DNA of 32,716 bases from Rhodospirillales bacterium (GTDB taxonomy: Bacteria; Pseudomonadota; Alphaproteobacteria; Rhodospirillales; Shumkoniaceae). The notes beneath the pieces were generated by a model, which ran no database searches, was not told the DNA's origin, and saw nothing but the letters and a program-made list of their open reading frames with translations. The translations under genes were made by a program, and so were the position numbers. Every line of letters starts with the position of its first letter. The first letter of the stretch is position 1. The stretch covers positions 1 through 32,716 of the forward strand of contig JANQJG010000137.1 of the NCBI GenBank assembly GCA_028281785.1, read 5' to 3'. Positions 23,216 through 31,078 of the stretch are shown in pieces.

Positions 23216-23701
23216 TCAAGGGACGTCTCGGGGTTGCTGACCTCGATAGGATGCCAAGAGCCGTTCGAACGCGAAGACCACCATGGAGATCCCCGAGACC
23301 GGGATAGCGAGATAGATCCAAGCCAAATGGATGCCGGCCGCCGTCGAGATGCGCTTCATCCCCATCTGCACGAAATAGTATCCGCCGACCACCATCGAGA
23401 TCGCGACAACCAAAACAACCAGGAAAACGAAAACGTCGATGTGTCGGCCGTGTCGTTCATGGAGGGCCCGCGGCAGGATATCGATCACGAAATGGGTTTT
23501 GCGCCGGACCGCGACAGCGGCACCAAGGAAAAGCATCCATATGAAGGAGAACCGAGAGATTTCCTCGGTCCAGAAGAAGCGCGGCACAAACTCGACGTAG
23601 CGGGAGAAAACCTGATAGGCCACGACGATCGTGAATACGGCGAGCATACCGGTCATGAGGGTGACCAGTATGCTCTCCCAAACATCCAAAACGCGACGCA
23701 T
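23216..23701 (-). CDS. TRAP transporter small permease (DctQ-like)
   Basis: Predicted 161-aa membrane protein with four hydrophobic segments (about residues 12-32, 48-66, 87-108 and 128-148). The motif FFWTEEISRFSFIWMLFLGA (from residue 42) is the DctQ signature between helices 1 and 2. It pairs with DctM to form the TRAP permease. The ATG at 23701 lies 38 bp after the DctP stop. The ribosome-binding site is weak (GGA only), so translation may depend on readthrough from DctP. Length is normal for the family. Confidence 0.9.
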   Translation of the reverse strand: MRRVLDVWESILVTLMTGMLAVFTIVVAYQVFSRYVEFVPRFFWTEEISRFSFIWMLFLGAAVAVRRKTHFVIDILPRALHERHGRHIDVFVFLVVLVVAISMVVGGYYFVQMGMKRISTAAGIHLAWIYLAIPVSGISMVVFAFERLLASYRGQQPRDVP

Positions 23702-23739
23702 CGGGAATCCGTGCTATCCGTGAACCGTGCCGCCGGAAT

Positions 23740-24759
23740 TCATCGCATGGAGTCAATCTGCTCCACGAGACCCGTTAGGCCCCATTCTTTCGCGTATTTG
23801 TTCCAAACAGGTCGCACGGCCTCGATCATGGGCTGCACGTCAATTTCCGTGAAGGTGACGCCCTTCATTTTCGCCATTCGATCTAGCGACGCCTCGTCTT
23901 CGGACGCTTCAATCGCGCGCTCGTAGCGAGCCGCTTCGATGGCCGCGTCACGCACGACCTTCTGCAGATCCGCCGGAAGCTTATCGAGCGTTTTCCCGCT
24001 CATGCAGAGAGGACGGATCGTGATCACATGGCCTGTCATGAGAAAATTGGGGGCAGCCTGAGGGAATCCCGCCTTTTCGACGTAAATGGCCTCCATCTCG
24101 GCCCCCTCGGCGACACCCTGTTGCAAGGCGTTGAACAGCTCTGGATAAGATGTGACAACCGGCTCTAGACCAAGAGCCTTGTAAGCGTCGGTCAACTGGG
24201 GGCTCGGTTGCACACGGAAGCGACGACCCTTTATGTCCCCGAGACTCTTCGCGGGTTCGCGGAAGAACATGTTGCGGACACCGCCTCCGAATACGCCGAT
24301 AATCTCCACATCGGTCTTTTCCCCCATGATGGCCGATAGCTTTTCCATCGGGGGGCCTTCGACGACCCGGTCACGCTGAGCCATGTTCGTGATCACGAAA
24401 GGCATCTCGAGAAGCGCAATCTGTGGAACCCATTCGGCGATTTGGCCGGGCGAAACGACGGCGATGTCGACCGTCCCTTCCATCATTCCCTGGAACAGCT
24501 CCGGCTCATTGCCGAGCTGAGAGGCTGGATAGTTCTCCACGACTATCCGGCCGTTCGAGCGCTGCTCGACGAGCTCCTTGAGCTTGTTGATTCCTTTGTC
24601 GTAAGGCGTGTCTACGGCCACTTGCGTGCCTGCTATCAGCTTGAAGTCTTGAGCCAAGGCAGAGTCGGAAAAGACCGATGTGGCAAGAAAAACCGCTAGC
24701 GCAGAGCTGGCTGCAATTGAACCGATCGTTTTGGCGGAAGTGATGACGTCAAAGATCAT
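23740..24759 (-). CDS. TRAP transporter solute-binding protein (DctP-like)
   Basis: Predicted 339-aa periplasmic binding protein. A signal peptide with core SALAVFLATSVF ends at ALA near residue 36. The mature protein has the family pattern: KLIAGTQVAVDTPYDKG, ASQLGNEPELFQGM and KGRRFRVQPS. Arg182 there is the Arg that holds the ligand carboxylate in most DctP proteins. GGGAGAAG precedes the ATG. It shares cluster B with sugar-type dehydrogenases, so a sugar acid or other hydroxycarboxylate is a plausible ligand, but this is inference. Confidence 0.93.
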   Translation of the reverse strand: MIFDVITSAKTIGSIAASSALAVFLATSVFSDSALAQDFKLIAGTQVAVDTPYDKGINKLKELVEQRSNGRIVVENYPASQLGNEPELFQGMMEGTVDIAVVSPGQIAEWVPQIALLEMPFVITNMAQRDRVVEGPPMEKLSAIMGEKTDVEIIGVFGGGVRNMFFREPAKSLGDIKGRRFRVQPSPQLTDAYKALGLEPVVTSYPELFNALQQGVAEGAEMEAIYVEKAGFPQAAPNFLMTGHVITIRPLCMSGKTLDKLPADLQKVVRDAAIEAARYERAIEASEDEASLDRMAKMKGVTFTEIDVQPMIEAVRPVWNKYAKEWGLTGLVEQIDSMR

Positions 24760-24798
24760 TGCTCTTCTCCCTGTGACTTGTTGACATTTCCTAGAAAA

Positions 24799-25380
24799 TC
24801 ACGCGGCGCCCCGGCGTGCTTGAGCATCAGCCTCCTCGTGCAGAAGCCGGATCCACTCCTTCATGTACAAGCCATGGAAATGCCAGGTTTGGCCGCTCAC
24901 GAGGTTATCATCGATGCAGAACGGCTCATCAACGTAGACCCCTCCGCACACTTCGAGGTCAAAGCGACATTTCGGCACGCAGCTCATGCGGCGTCCCTTG
25001 ACGCAACCTGCACGCGCCGGAATCTCGACGCCGTGACAGACGCTTGCGATAGGCTTGTGTTGTTCGAAAAAGTCGCGTGTTATGCGTATGAGCTCGGGAT
25101 CGTCGCGGATATATTCGGGAGCACGTCCCCCGCTGAGGAAGATCCCGATGTAGTCCTCCGGGTTGACGTCCTTGAACGCGATGTCCGCGTCGATCTTGTA
25201 GCCTTCCCACTCGCGGGTAATGTCCCATCCCGACTGCAATTCGTGCATCACCATGTGATAGCGACGCTTCTCGGGGCCGGCGACGACGGGTCTAAATCCC
25301 TCTTCCTGCACGCGGATATAGGGATATAGCGTGTCGACCGTTTCCGTTGCGTCTCCGACAATGATCAACACCTGGTGCAT
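24799..25380 (-). CDS. DJ-1/PfpI family protein
   Basis: Predicted 193-aa class-I-glutamine-amidotransferase-like protein. The nucleophile elbow ASVCHGVE places Cys115 next to His116, as in PfpI-type proteins, and the GIFLSGGRAPEY segment (79-90) precedes it. Family members include proteases, chaperones, glyoxalase III-type deglycases and hydratases, so no activity can be fixed. Cysteines at 125, 133, 138, 144 and 155 are more numerous than usual. GGGAGG lies before the ATG. It sits between DctP and the isomerase gene in cluster B and may act on or protect against a reactive sugar carbonyl. Confidence 0.87.
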   Translation of the reverse strand: MHQVLIIVGDATETVDTLYPYIRVQEEGFRPVVAGPEKRRYHMVMHELQSGWDITREWEGYKIDADIAFKDVNPEDYIGIFLSGGRAPEYIRDDPELIRITRDFFEQHKPIASVCHGVEIPARAGCVKGRRMSCVPKCRFDLEVCGGVYVDEPFCIDDNLVSGQTWHFHGLYMKEWIRLLHEEADAQARRGAA

Positions 25381-25467
25381 GGATAGCCTCCCTGTTTGTC
25401 TGCTGTCTGCCGAGGCAGGCCGTTGGTTGGAACGGTTACAACGGCCAAGGACACGCCTCCTCCGGCA

Positions 25468-26310
25468 TCAGACCAGCCCCGACTTCCGAAGGTGATCGAG
25501 ACCTTTCGCGACCTCCGAGTCACAGGCCTCGAAGGTTGGCAGGTACCAAAGCTGTGGCGAGATCGAAAAAAACTCGAAGGACACATATCCCGAGTAGCCG
25601 ATCTTGCGCAGGGCCTCGAAGATGGGCGGAAAGTCGATATGTCCTCCGCCGGGCGCCAAGCGGTGGCTGTCGGGCAGGTGAAGATGGGCGAGTTTCGGCC
25701 CGGCCTTTTCGACTGCCGCCGGCAGCGAGGCTTCCTCGATGTTCATGTGAAAGGTATCCCCGACCACCTTGAGCGCCGGCGAACCAATCCGGTCCACATA
25801 GGCGCAGCACTCTTCGAGCGTAAAACCAAGGTTCGTCTCGTATCGGTTGAGGGCCTCGAAGCCGGCGACGACCCCCAGCTTCTCTCCACGGCGCATCGTG
25901 TCCTCATAGATGCCGAGGACACGCGCCAGCGCCTCTTCACGGTCCACATCCTCGGGCAAAGAACGAACTCCGCCGCCCCCGACGACGACAACGGGAGCCT
26001 CGAGATCGGCCGCGAGCTCCAGGACAGAAACCATGTGATCCGCGATCCTTGTTCGCTCTCCATGGTCGTCGGCGGTCATTTTCATTCCGCCCGGGAAAAT
26101 GAAATGAAGGGCGCTAATCTCAAGACCCTTACCCCGGACATAGCGCTTGATCTCCTCCCGGCGCTGAACCGATGTGGAGTCGGGTACGGCGTGGTACATA
26201 ACGGTGATCTCGACACCATCGAATCCATGTTCCGCGAGCCGATCGACAACCTCGAACAGATCCGCCCGCCCATAGTTGGCGCTGCATGCACTCGTCTTGA
26301 TACGTGCCAT
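25468..26310 (-). CDS. Sugar phosphate isomerase/epimerase-like TIM barrel (AP-endonuclease-2 fold)
   Basis: Predicted 280-aa metal-dependent isomerase or epimerase of the xylose-isomerase-like TIM-barrel fold. It shows GFDGVEITVMYH (29-40), VVVVGGGGVRSLP (mid), GVVAGFEALNRYET, and GYVSFEFF near the C-terminus; the Glu residues in these strands are usual metal ligands. The ATG at 26310 overlaps the TGA of the Gfo/Idh gene (TGATG), and AAGGAAAGGG precedes it, fixing the start over an upstream GTG. It is the second gene of the LacI-controlled operon. Such proteins pair often with Gfo/Idh enzymes in inositol and rare-sugar catabolism, converting the keto intermediate. Confidence 0.88.
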   Translation of the reverse strand: MARIKTSACSANYGRADLFEVVDRLAEHGFDGVEITVMYHAVPDSTSVQRREEIKRYVRGKGLEISALHFIFPGGMKMTADDHGERTRIADHMVSVLELAADLEAPVVVVGGGGVRSLPEDVDREEALARVLGIYEDTMRRGEKLGVVAGFEALNRYETNLGFTLEECCAYVDRIGSPALKVVGDTFHMNIEEASLPAAVEKAGPKLAHLHLPDSHRLAPGGGHIDFPPIFEALRKIGYSGYVSFEFFSISPQLWYLPTFEACDSEVAKGLDHLRKSGLV

Positions 26311-27461
26311 CACACCCTTTCCTTCGCCCACTTGTCAGCGCTTTCGACTACTTCGGCCCAGGATACGTAACGCCTTTCCCGGATAGAGGAATGGACCATG
26401 CTTGCGAGGATCAAAGCGTCCACACCGTCCTTGCCGGTGACCGGTGGTTGCTTTCCTTCACGAACCGCCTCCACGAGAGCGCTGATTTCTCCCGCGAACC
26501 CGCCGAATTCCTCATCAAAGAAAAGGGTATGCGGCATGACGGGAGCCCAAACCTTCGAGGGCCCTTCCTCAGTGTCATGAAGCGAGACGGAAAAACCGTC
26601 CTCTATCGCGAGCCACTTCCTCTCACCAAAGACCTCGATGCGTTCCCAGGGCTTGAGAGATGGAGCGGAAGAGTTGAAGTAGAACGTGCCGATGGCTCCA
26701 GAATCGAATTCCACGTTCACGACGATGTTGTCATAGGGGTAGCTAGGCTCGGCAAAACGGTTGATTCCAAAGGCGTGCACCCCGGCGATCGGACCCGCGA
26801 GCCACAGGGCGATATGAAGCACGTGGCAGGCCTGGCCTTCCAAAAGGATGTGCCGTGACCATCCTTGGCACATCTTTATGGCAACCAGGGAAAGCTCACC
26901 AATTGCGCCGGCCTCAATGAGCTGCTTGGCAACCATATAGGGCGGCGAGAAATGCTTGACGAAACCCGTGATCACCACGAGACCTTTATCGTGGGCTCGG
27001 CTGACGATTTCACGGGCTCGCGCAATGCTTTCGTCGAGTCGTTCCACACCGAGAAATAGGAAAGGCTTCTCCACTAAAACGTGGAGTCCGCGGTCAACCA
27101 CCTCCGTCAAAGCTTGCAGGCGACTCTCCCCGGGATCCGTCAGCACCTCGACGGCGTCGAGTTCTTCAGTCGCGAGCATTTCTCGGAAATCGCGGTAACA
27201 GGAAAGACCGTGCAGCCTTTCGCATTTTTCACGAATCCCGTCATCGATCTCGGCTCCTGCCACGATTTCTACCGCGATGCCCGTTTCCCGCAGACGGTGG
27301 ATCGCGGGAACGTGCTTCCCAAGTGCCACACCTCCGAGGCCAATGAGGCCCATGCGGATCGGCCGCTGTTCCAGATTCGCGGAGGACTTGACTTGATACT
27401 TGTCCTTTTCCGCCCAGACCGGGGTGTACCCGAACGGAATCGAGTTTCCAGCTGTTTCCAT
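26310..27461 (-). CDS. Gfo/Idh/MocA-family oxidoreductase
   Basis: Predicted 383-aa NAD(P)-dependent sugar or polyol dehydrogenase. The Rossmann motif GLIGLGGVALGKH is at residues 38-50, the EKP motif at 131-133 and an HILLEGQACHVLHIALWL helix near 225-245 carries the catalytic-region His. The C-terminal half is the usual beta-sheet substrate domain. Residues 1-35 extend ahead of the fold, but GGAG eight bases before the ATG at 27461 supports this start. It is the first gene of cluster B. Its stop overlaps the next start. The promoter and twin LacI operators lie about 330 bases upstream, with a miniature inverted-repeat element between. Confidence 0.88.
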   Translation of the reverse strand: METAGNSIPFGYTPVWAEKDKYQVKSSANLEQRPIRMGLIGLGGVALGKHVPAIHRLRETGIAVEIVAGAEIDDGIREKCERLHGLSCYRDFREMLATEELDAVEVLTDPGESRLQALTEVVDRGLHVLVEKPFLFLGVERLDESIARAREIVSRAHDKGLVVITGFVKHFSPPYMVAKQLIEAGAIGELSLVAIKMCQGWSRHILLEGQACHVLHIALWLAGPIAGVHAFGINRFAEPSYPYDNIVVNVEFDSGAIGTFYFNSSAPSLKPWERIEVFGERKWLAIEDGFSVSLHDTEEGPSKVWAPVMPHTLFFDEEFGGFAGEISALVEAVREGKQPPVTGKDGVDALILASMVHSSIRERRYVSWAEVVESADKWAKERV

Positions 27462-27561
27462 CCTTGGTTCTCCGAACTTCAGCCAACCCGCTCCACGAAG
27501 AACGCGTCGCCGCCAACGACGTCGTTTCGTCAAAGCCCCGAATACAGACGCGTAGTAGGTG

Positions 27562-27583
27562 AGTGGTGCCCTCCTGCACCACT
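27562..27583 (-). repeat. Leader hairpin beside the miniature element
   Basis: AGTGGTG and CACCACT form a 7-bp stem. On the minus-strand RNA the 8-base loop reads CAGGAGGG, which is Shine-Dalgarno-like. It adjoins the miniature element and sits in the 5' leader of the Gfo/Idh gene. Chance is possible. Confidence 0.35.
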
Positions 27584-27738
27584 AGAGCATCATGTCTTTA
27601 GGTCTACCCACCTGCGTTGTGCCCCGGGCTCATCGGCGGACTTGTCCGTAGTCCCCGATACGCGCCGCGCCCGTCTCCTGCCCGGAACGCAAAATCGCTC
27701 CGGCGCAGGTGCGCATACCTCATGACATAATGCTCTAG
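27582..27738. mobile_element. 157-bp miniature inverted-repeat element (MITE), IS630-like ends
   Basis: The left end CTAGAGCATCATGTC (27582-27596) matches the inverted right end GACATAATGCTCTAG (27724-27738). The match continues inward without gaps: 29 of the outer 35 bases agree, to an ACCTGCG core in each arm. TA dinucleotides next to each end fit the TA target duplication of IS630/Tc1-mariner elements. No transposase is inside; the centre holds a smaller CGGAC/GTCCG stem. The whole can fold into one long hairpin. It resembles the GAGCAT-type miniature elements scattered in alphaproteobacterial genomes. It lies between promoter and first gene of cluster B. Confidence 0.75.
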
Positions 27739-27780
27739 GATCCCCCTTCCGCTTTGAATGCGTCCCTTTGCCGATCGCTT

Positions 27781-27797
27781 ATTAAAGCGCTTTCATT
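27781..27797. promoter_or_regulatory. LacI-type operator O2 (downstream of -10)
   Basis: The 17-bp sequence ATTAAAGCGCTTTCATT holds the perfect palindrome AAAGCGCTTT, with the central CG step typical of LacI/GalR operators. It directly follows the -10 box of the minus-strand promoter and covers the expected start of transcription near 27788. Bound protein would block initiation. Confidence 0.85.
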
Positions 27798-27824
27798 ATG
27801 GCCACCGCTGAACTACCATGTCAA
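27795..27824 (-). promoter_or_regulatory. Sigma-70 promoter of cluster B
   Basis: On the minus strand a perfect TTGACA (27824-27819) is followed after 18 bases by CATAAT (27800-27795), five of six bases of consensus. It points toward the Gfo/Idh gene, with transcription expected to begin near 27788. Two identical LacI-type operators bracket it, one on each side. Confidence 0.85.
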
Positions 27825-27827
27825 CGA

Positions 27828-27844
27828 ATTAAAGCGCTTTCATT
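27828..27844. promoter_or_regulatory. LacI-type operator O1 (upstream of -35)
   Basis: An exact 17-bp copy of the other operator, in the same orientation; the palindrome AAAGCGCTTT is at 27831-27840. Centres of the two copies are 47 bp apart. This one lies 4 bp upstream of the -35 box on the minus strand and faces the divergent LacI gene, so it may also control that gene. Confidence 0.85.
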
Positions 27845-28068
27845 TAATCCGCTGTGCGAGTGCCCAAGGTTGCAGTCGAGGGTTCCTGGAGCATGAAACT
27901 GTGGAGAGCTTGTCTTGAGTTGGCTATTTGGGGATTCGGATCTCCGGATCCGTTGCCACGCGAGCCGCTTGGTTGTGCCGCGAAGGATCACGAAGATGGA
28001 CATGGAGAAAGATGCTCGATGAGGTAGGAGACGGCAGGCGGCGAAAGCGAGTCCGGCAAGGAAGCAAG

Positions 28069-29079
28069 GTGGCGGTCAAGCTTGCCGACGTCGCACGGCT
28101 GGCAGGGGTTTCGACCGGGACGGTCTCGCGAACACTGAACCAGCCCCACAAGGTCTCTGCAAAGACACGCGAAGCCGTCCACCGAGCGGTTGACGAACTA
28201 GGTTGGGTGCCGCACGGGGCGGCGCGCGCATTGGCTTCGCTGTGCACTCGTACTATCGGGGCCATTATCCCGACTTTGGCAAATGCCAATTTCGCGGCCA
28301 CGATACACGCTGTTCAAAACCGACTCAGTGCGGAGGGCTATATTCTCCTGATCGGCTGCTCAGAGTATGACCCCGAGCGTGCCCTGAAGCAGACCCGGAA
28401 GATGGTCGAACGCGGGATCGATGGCTTGATCCTGGTCGGAGAGAACTCGCCACCAAGTCTGTGGAGGTTGCTGGAGACTCAGCGAATCCCCTACACAATC
28501 ACCTACGGGCTTCGCAGCCAAAGCTCCCATCCCAGCGTTGGCATCGACAATTACCGCGCCTTTGTTCGTCTCACCGAGTTCGTCATAGAGCAAGGACACC
28601 GACAGATTGCCATGATCGCACAGAATCCGATCAACAACGATCGGGCCGAAGCACGCCTCAAGGGAGCCAAGGATACGCTGCTTTCCAAGGGCATCCGCTT
28701 TGCCGAAGGGCATCTCATAGTTAAGGAGTGGAGTATCACGGAAGGACGCATCGGGTTGCGGGAGATCATGGCGGTCTCTCCGGCTCCGACGGCCGTCATC
28801 TGCGCCAACGACTACCTTGCGGCCGGGGCTATAATCCAATGTGCCGAAATGGGGATAAAAGTTCCTGAAGACGTCTCGGTTGTGGGATTCGACGACCTCG
28901 ACATCGCCATGCATCTATCCCCGCCGTTGACGACGATGCGGGTGCCAACCGATCGCCTCGGTGTTCTGACGGCCGAGTACTTGATCAGCAAGCTCGAAGG
29001 CCGCCCCTTGCCGGATTTCATCGAGTTGGAGGCGGAACTGGTGGTTCGCGAATCCGTGGGTCCGCCTCGGGCAATTTGA
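28069..29079 (+). CDS. LacI/GalR-family transcriptional regulator
   Basis: Predicted 336-aa repressor. The HTH and hinge are at the N-terminus: KLADVARLAGVSTGTVSRTL (residues 4-23), then the WVPHGAARALAS hinge helix at 46-57. The periplasmic-binding-protein-like sensor domain follows (IGAIIPTLANANFA, then VSVVGFDDLDIAMHLSPPLT near the end). The GTG at 28069, with AAGGAAG upstream, gives the standard length. An ATG at 28012 with GGAG upstream would add 19 residues and is the main alternative. It is divergent from cluster B and close to the twin operators, so it almost certainly represses that operon and is relieved by a sugar-like ligand. Confidence 0.92.
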   Translation: MAVKLADVARLAGVSTGTVSRTLNQPHKVSAKTREAVHRAVDELGWVPHGAARALASLCTRTIGAIIPTLANANFAATIHAVQNRLSAEGYILLIGCSEYDPERALKQTRKMVERGIDGLILVGENSPPSLWRLLETQRIPYTITYGLRSQSSHPSVGIDNYRAFVRLTEFVIEQGHRQIAMIAQNPINNDRAEARLKGAKDTLLSKGIRFAEGHLIVKEWSITEGRIGLREIMAVSPAPTAVICANDYLAAGAIIQCAEMGIKVPEDVSVVGFDDLDIAMHLSPPLTTMRVPTDRLGVLTAEYLISKLEGRPLPDFIELEAELVVRESVGPPRAI

Positions 29080-29306
29080 GCGATCCGGTTGGAAACGAGT
29101 ACGCGGAGCCCACGTGGGGTTGGGTTGCGGCTTTGCGGCACGGGACGGCCGGCCCCTCATCCACTCGGACGCCGACAAGGATCTGCCGGTGAGCCAAGCT
29201 TCTCGCCGAATGACCCGCGGAGCGGCGGGAGGGGCTATCCTCCGGTGAAGGTAGGACTGGGGCTGGAGCTGCGGTTCTTGGAGTCCTCGGCTTATAGGAG
29301 GTTGCA

Positions 29307-30308
29307 ATGTCTGTCCGTCCCCAAAACATCGCGATGATCGAAGTCGGCCATGTGCATACGGGGCTGATCGCAGAAGGCCTGAAACGGCAATCTGGTCGGA
29401 TCGTGGCCGTCTCCGACAAGAATGAAAGGATTGCACGTCATTGGGCGGAAACCCTCGGATGCCGGGCCTACTCGGACTATCGGCTCCTGCTGGAGGCGGA
29501 GCATGTGGATTTCGCATTTGCGTTCGGTGAGCACTTTGAGATGCCCTTGATTGCAGAATCTCTTATCGCCTCCGGGATCCCTTTTTCCATCGAGAAGCCA
29601 CTGGGGGTATCTGCGGCCGACGTGGGGGAAGTCCTCCGTATTGCCACGGAGCGAAGGGCATTCGTCTCGATCCCGTTCGTTTTTCGCGTGAGCCCCCTGT
29701 GCGAAATGCTCGAGACGCTGAGGGCGGAGGGCCGCATCGGGCCTCCTGAGCACATGACTTTCATCGATCTTGCGGGATCGCCCCAGAGGTATTCTGAGAT
29801 GTCGCCTTGGATACTGGACCCAGCTCGCGCCGGTGGCGGTTGCTTCATCAATCTTTCCGTGCATTTCATCGATCTGTTTATCCGTTTAACGGGACAGGAA
29901 CCCAAGCTGGCAGGGTGTCGCTACAGCAACTCGGTCCATGGTCTGCCCATCGAGGATCATGCCGTGGTGCTGCTCGGCAACGAGTCGGGCGGGAGCTGTG
30001 CCATAGAGGTTGGCTATGTGTTCCCGGACGACAAGCGACGGTTCCAGTCCTACAGCGTCGTGGGCCAAGACTGGTTCGCACACATTTCCGACAATACGAT
30101 GATCCTTTCGCGCAACGGCGAGCAGGACAGGTTTTCCTTAAACACGGACACCGGCCGGTACTACGCCACCTACGTGGAAAGAACCCTGGAGGCGCTAGCC
30201 GAGGGGCGGCCCCCGGTGGCGGGCCCGGACGATCTTGCGAAAGTGATGCGGGTGGTCGACCGTGCGAATGCGCTGGGCCGTCAACAATTGCCGCAAGTGA
30301 ACAGCTAA
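29307..30308 (+). CDS. Gfo/Idh/MocA-family oxidoreductase
   Basis: Predicted 333-aa NAD(P)-dependent dehydrogenase. The N-terminal strand-loop reads IAMIEVGHVHTG (residues 8-19), a deviation from the usual GxGxxG, so cofactor binding may be altered. The EKP motif follows at 96-98. GGGCFINLSVHFIDLFIRL near 178-196 holds the Asp/His pattern of the active-site helix. A strong AGGAGG precedes the ATG. It follows the LacI gene with a 227-bp gap that contains the palindrome CCCACGTGGG (29109-29118). It may belong to the same sugar pathway as cluster B, giving two dehydrogenases of one superfamily on either side of the regulator. Confidence 0.87.
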   Translation: MSVRPQNIAMIEVGHVHTGLIAEGLKRQSGRIVAVSDKNERIARHWAETLGCRAYSDYRLLLEAEHVDFAFAFGEHFEMPLIAESLIASGIPFSIEKPLGVSAADVGEVLRIATERRAFVSIPFVFRVSPLCEMLETLRAEGRIGPPEHMTFIDLAGSPQRYSEMSPWILDPARAGGGCFINLSVHFIDLFIRLTGQEPKLAGCRYSNSVHGLPIEDHAVVLLGNESGGSCAIEVGYVFPDDKRRFQSYSVVGQDWFAHISDNTMILSRNGEQDRFSLNTDTGRYYATYVERTLEALAEGRPPVAGPDDLAKVMRVVDRANALGRQQLPQVNS

Positions 30309-30667
30309 CATCCAGTGGGCGGTTGAGTGTGTTTATCGCGGGAGAGCATCAGAGGCCCGGAGCGAGATCCTCGGAAGCAATCCCTCTACTCAGCCACAGC
30401 TTGCCTCTCAGGCGGAGGCACCCCAAAAATGTGACCATGACCACATGCTGCCGAAGCTGCTTGCGTTCTGAGTCTCCACGATTGATTGCTAACTACGAAC
30501 TTCGAGTGTGGGATTCATGGCCACGGAAGGACTGCGGAGGACCACATACTTCCGCGGAGACGCTCCGGGCACTCACCGATCCGAAGCACGATGATCACGA
30601 CCACGATAGGGAGTGGCTCAGTTCGTTTAATACGGAGACCTTCGTTTCGGGGCTCGCCACCGCACCA
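30309..30667. other. Intergenic region, nothing recognised
   Basis: 359 bp between the Gfo/Idh stop and the end of the HTH gene. Open frames here continue shadows of the previous gene and resemble no family. I see no hairpin with a T-tract, no RNA gene and no repeat worth naming. A His/Asp-rich stretch (from about 30590) in one plus frame is low-complexity and likely chance. Confidence 0.4.
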
Positions 30668-31078
30668 CTAGCTGCTCTTGGAACGGCCGCGCTGCGCTAA
30701 CCATTCACCTGGGCCAAGGAAACGCTCAATTCGCAGACGCCTTTTCACCTTGGGGCGCCTTCGATCACGCTCCCGGAACCACAAGGTCGTTTCATTCACG
30801 TTAAGTATATCCGCCAACTCCCGCTGCGAGAGCCCAAGCGACCGGCGCTTGGCTGCGATTCGCTGCTTAAGCGTCTCCGGTGTCGGTTGCAGATCGTAGC
30901 CGAGGAAGGCGAGGATCTTCGGAAGCAGTCGCACCGAAGGCTCGGTGCGATCCCTCTTCCAGCCGATGAGGGTCCACTGGTTGACCCCGAGCCGGGCTGC
31001 AGCCTCTTTCTGCAGAAATCCCAGGTCGTGGCGTCGCTTGCGAAGGTGACCCCCGAGCGTTTCAGGCTTCTTTCGCAT
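30668..31078 (-). CDS. Small tandem helix-turn-helix (XRE-type) DNA-binding protein
   Basis: Predicted 136-aa protein with two Xre-like HTH units. The first is at residues 8-60: GGHLRKRRHDLGFLQKEAAA then LGVNQWTLIGWKRDRTEPSV. The second, at 70-108, is LKQRIAAKRRSLGLSQRELA then ILNVNETTLWFRERDRRRP. A basic tail ends the protein. The ATG at 31078 begins the conserved part; the frame is open 26 codons further but is hydrophobic and atypical. GGAG lies 12 bases upstream, rather far. Such small repressors often sit on mobile or accessory DNA, and this one lies next to a decayed IS256 element. Its target is unknown. Confidence 0.8.
   Translation of the reverse strand: MRKKPETLGGHLRKRRHDLGFLQKEAAARLGVNQWTLIGWKRDRTEPSVRLLPKILAFLGYDLQPTPETLKQRIAAKRRSLGLSQRELADILNVNETTLWFRERDRRRPKVKRRLRIERFLGPGEWLAQRGRSKSS

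Noticed and set aside
27241..27582. Minus-strand frame of 113 codons starting GTGGTGCAGGAG beside the MITE
   Set aside because: It overlaps the Gfo/Idh start in another frame and enters its coding region; no family similarity, though the first 40 residues look mildly protein-like.
29109..29118. Palindrome CCCACGTGGG upstream of the second Gfo/Idh gene as an operator
   Set aside because: A single 10-bp GC palindrome is expected by chance in a GC-rich window of this size, and no second copy or promoter is beside it.
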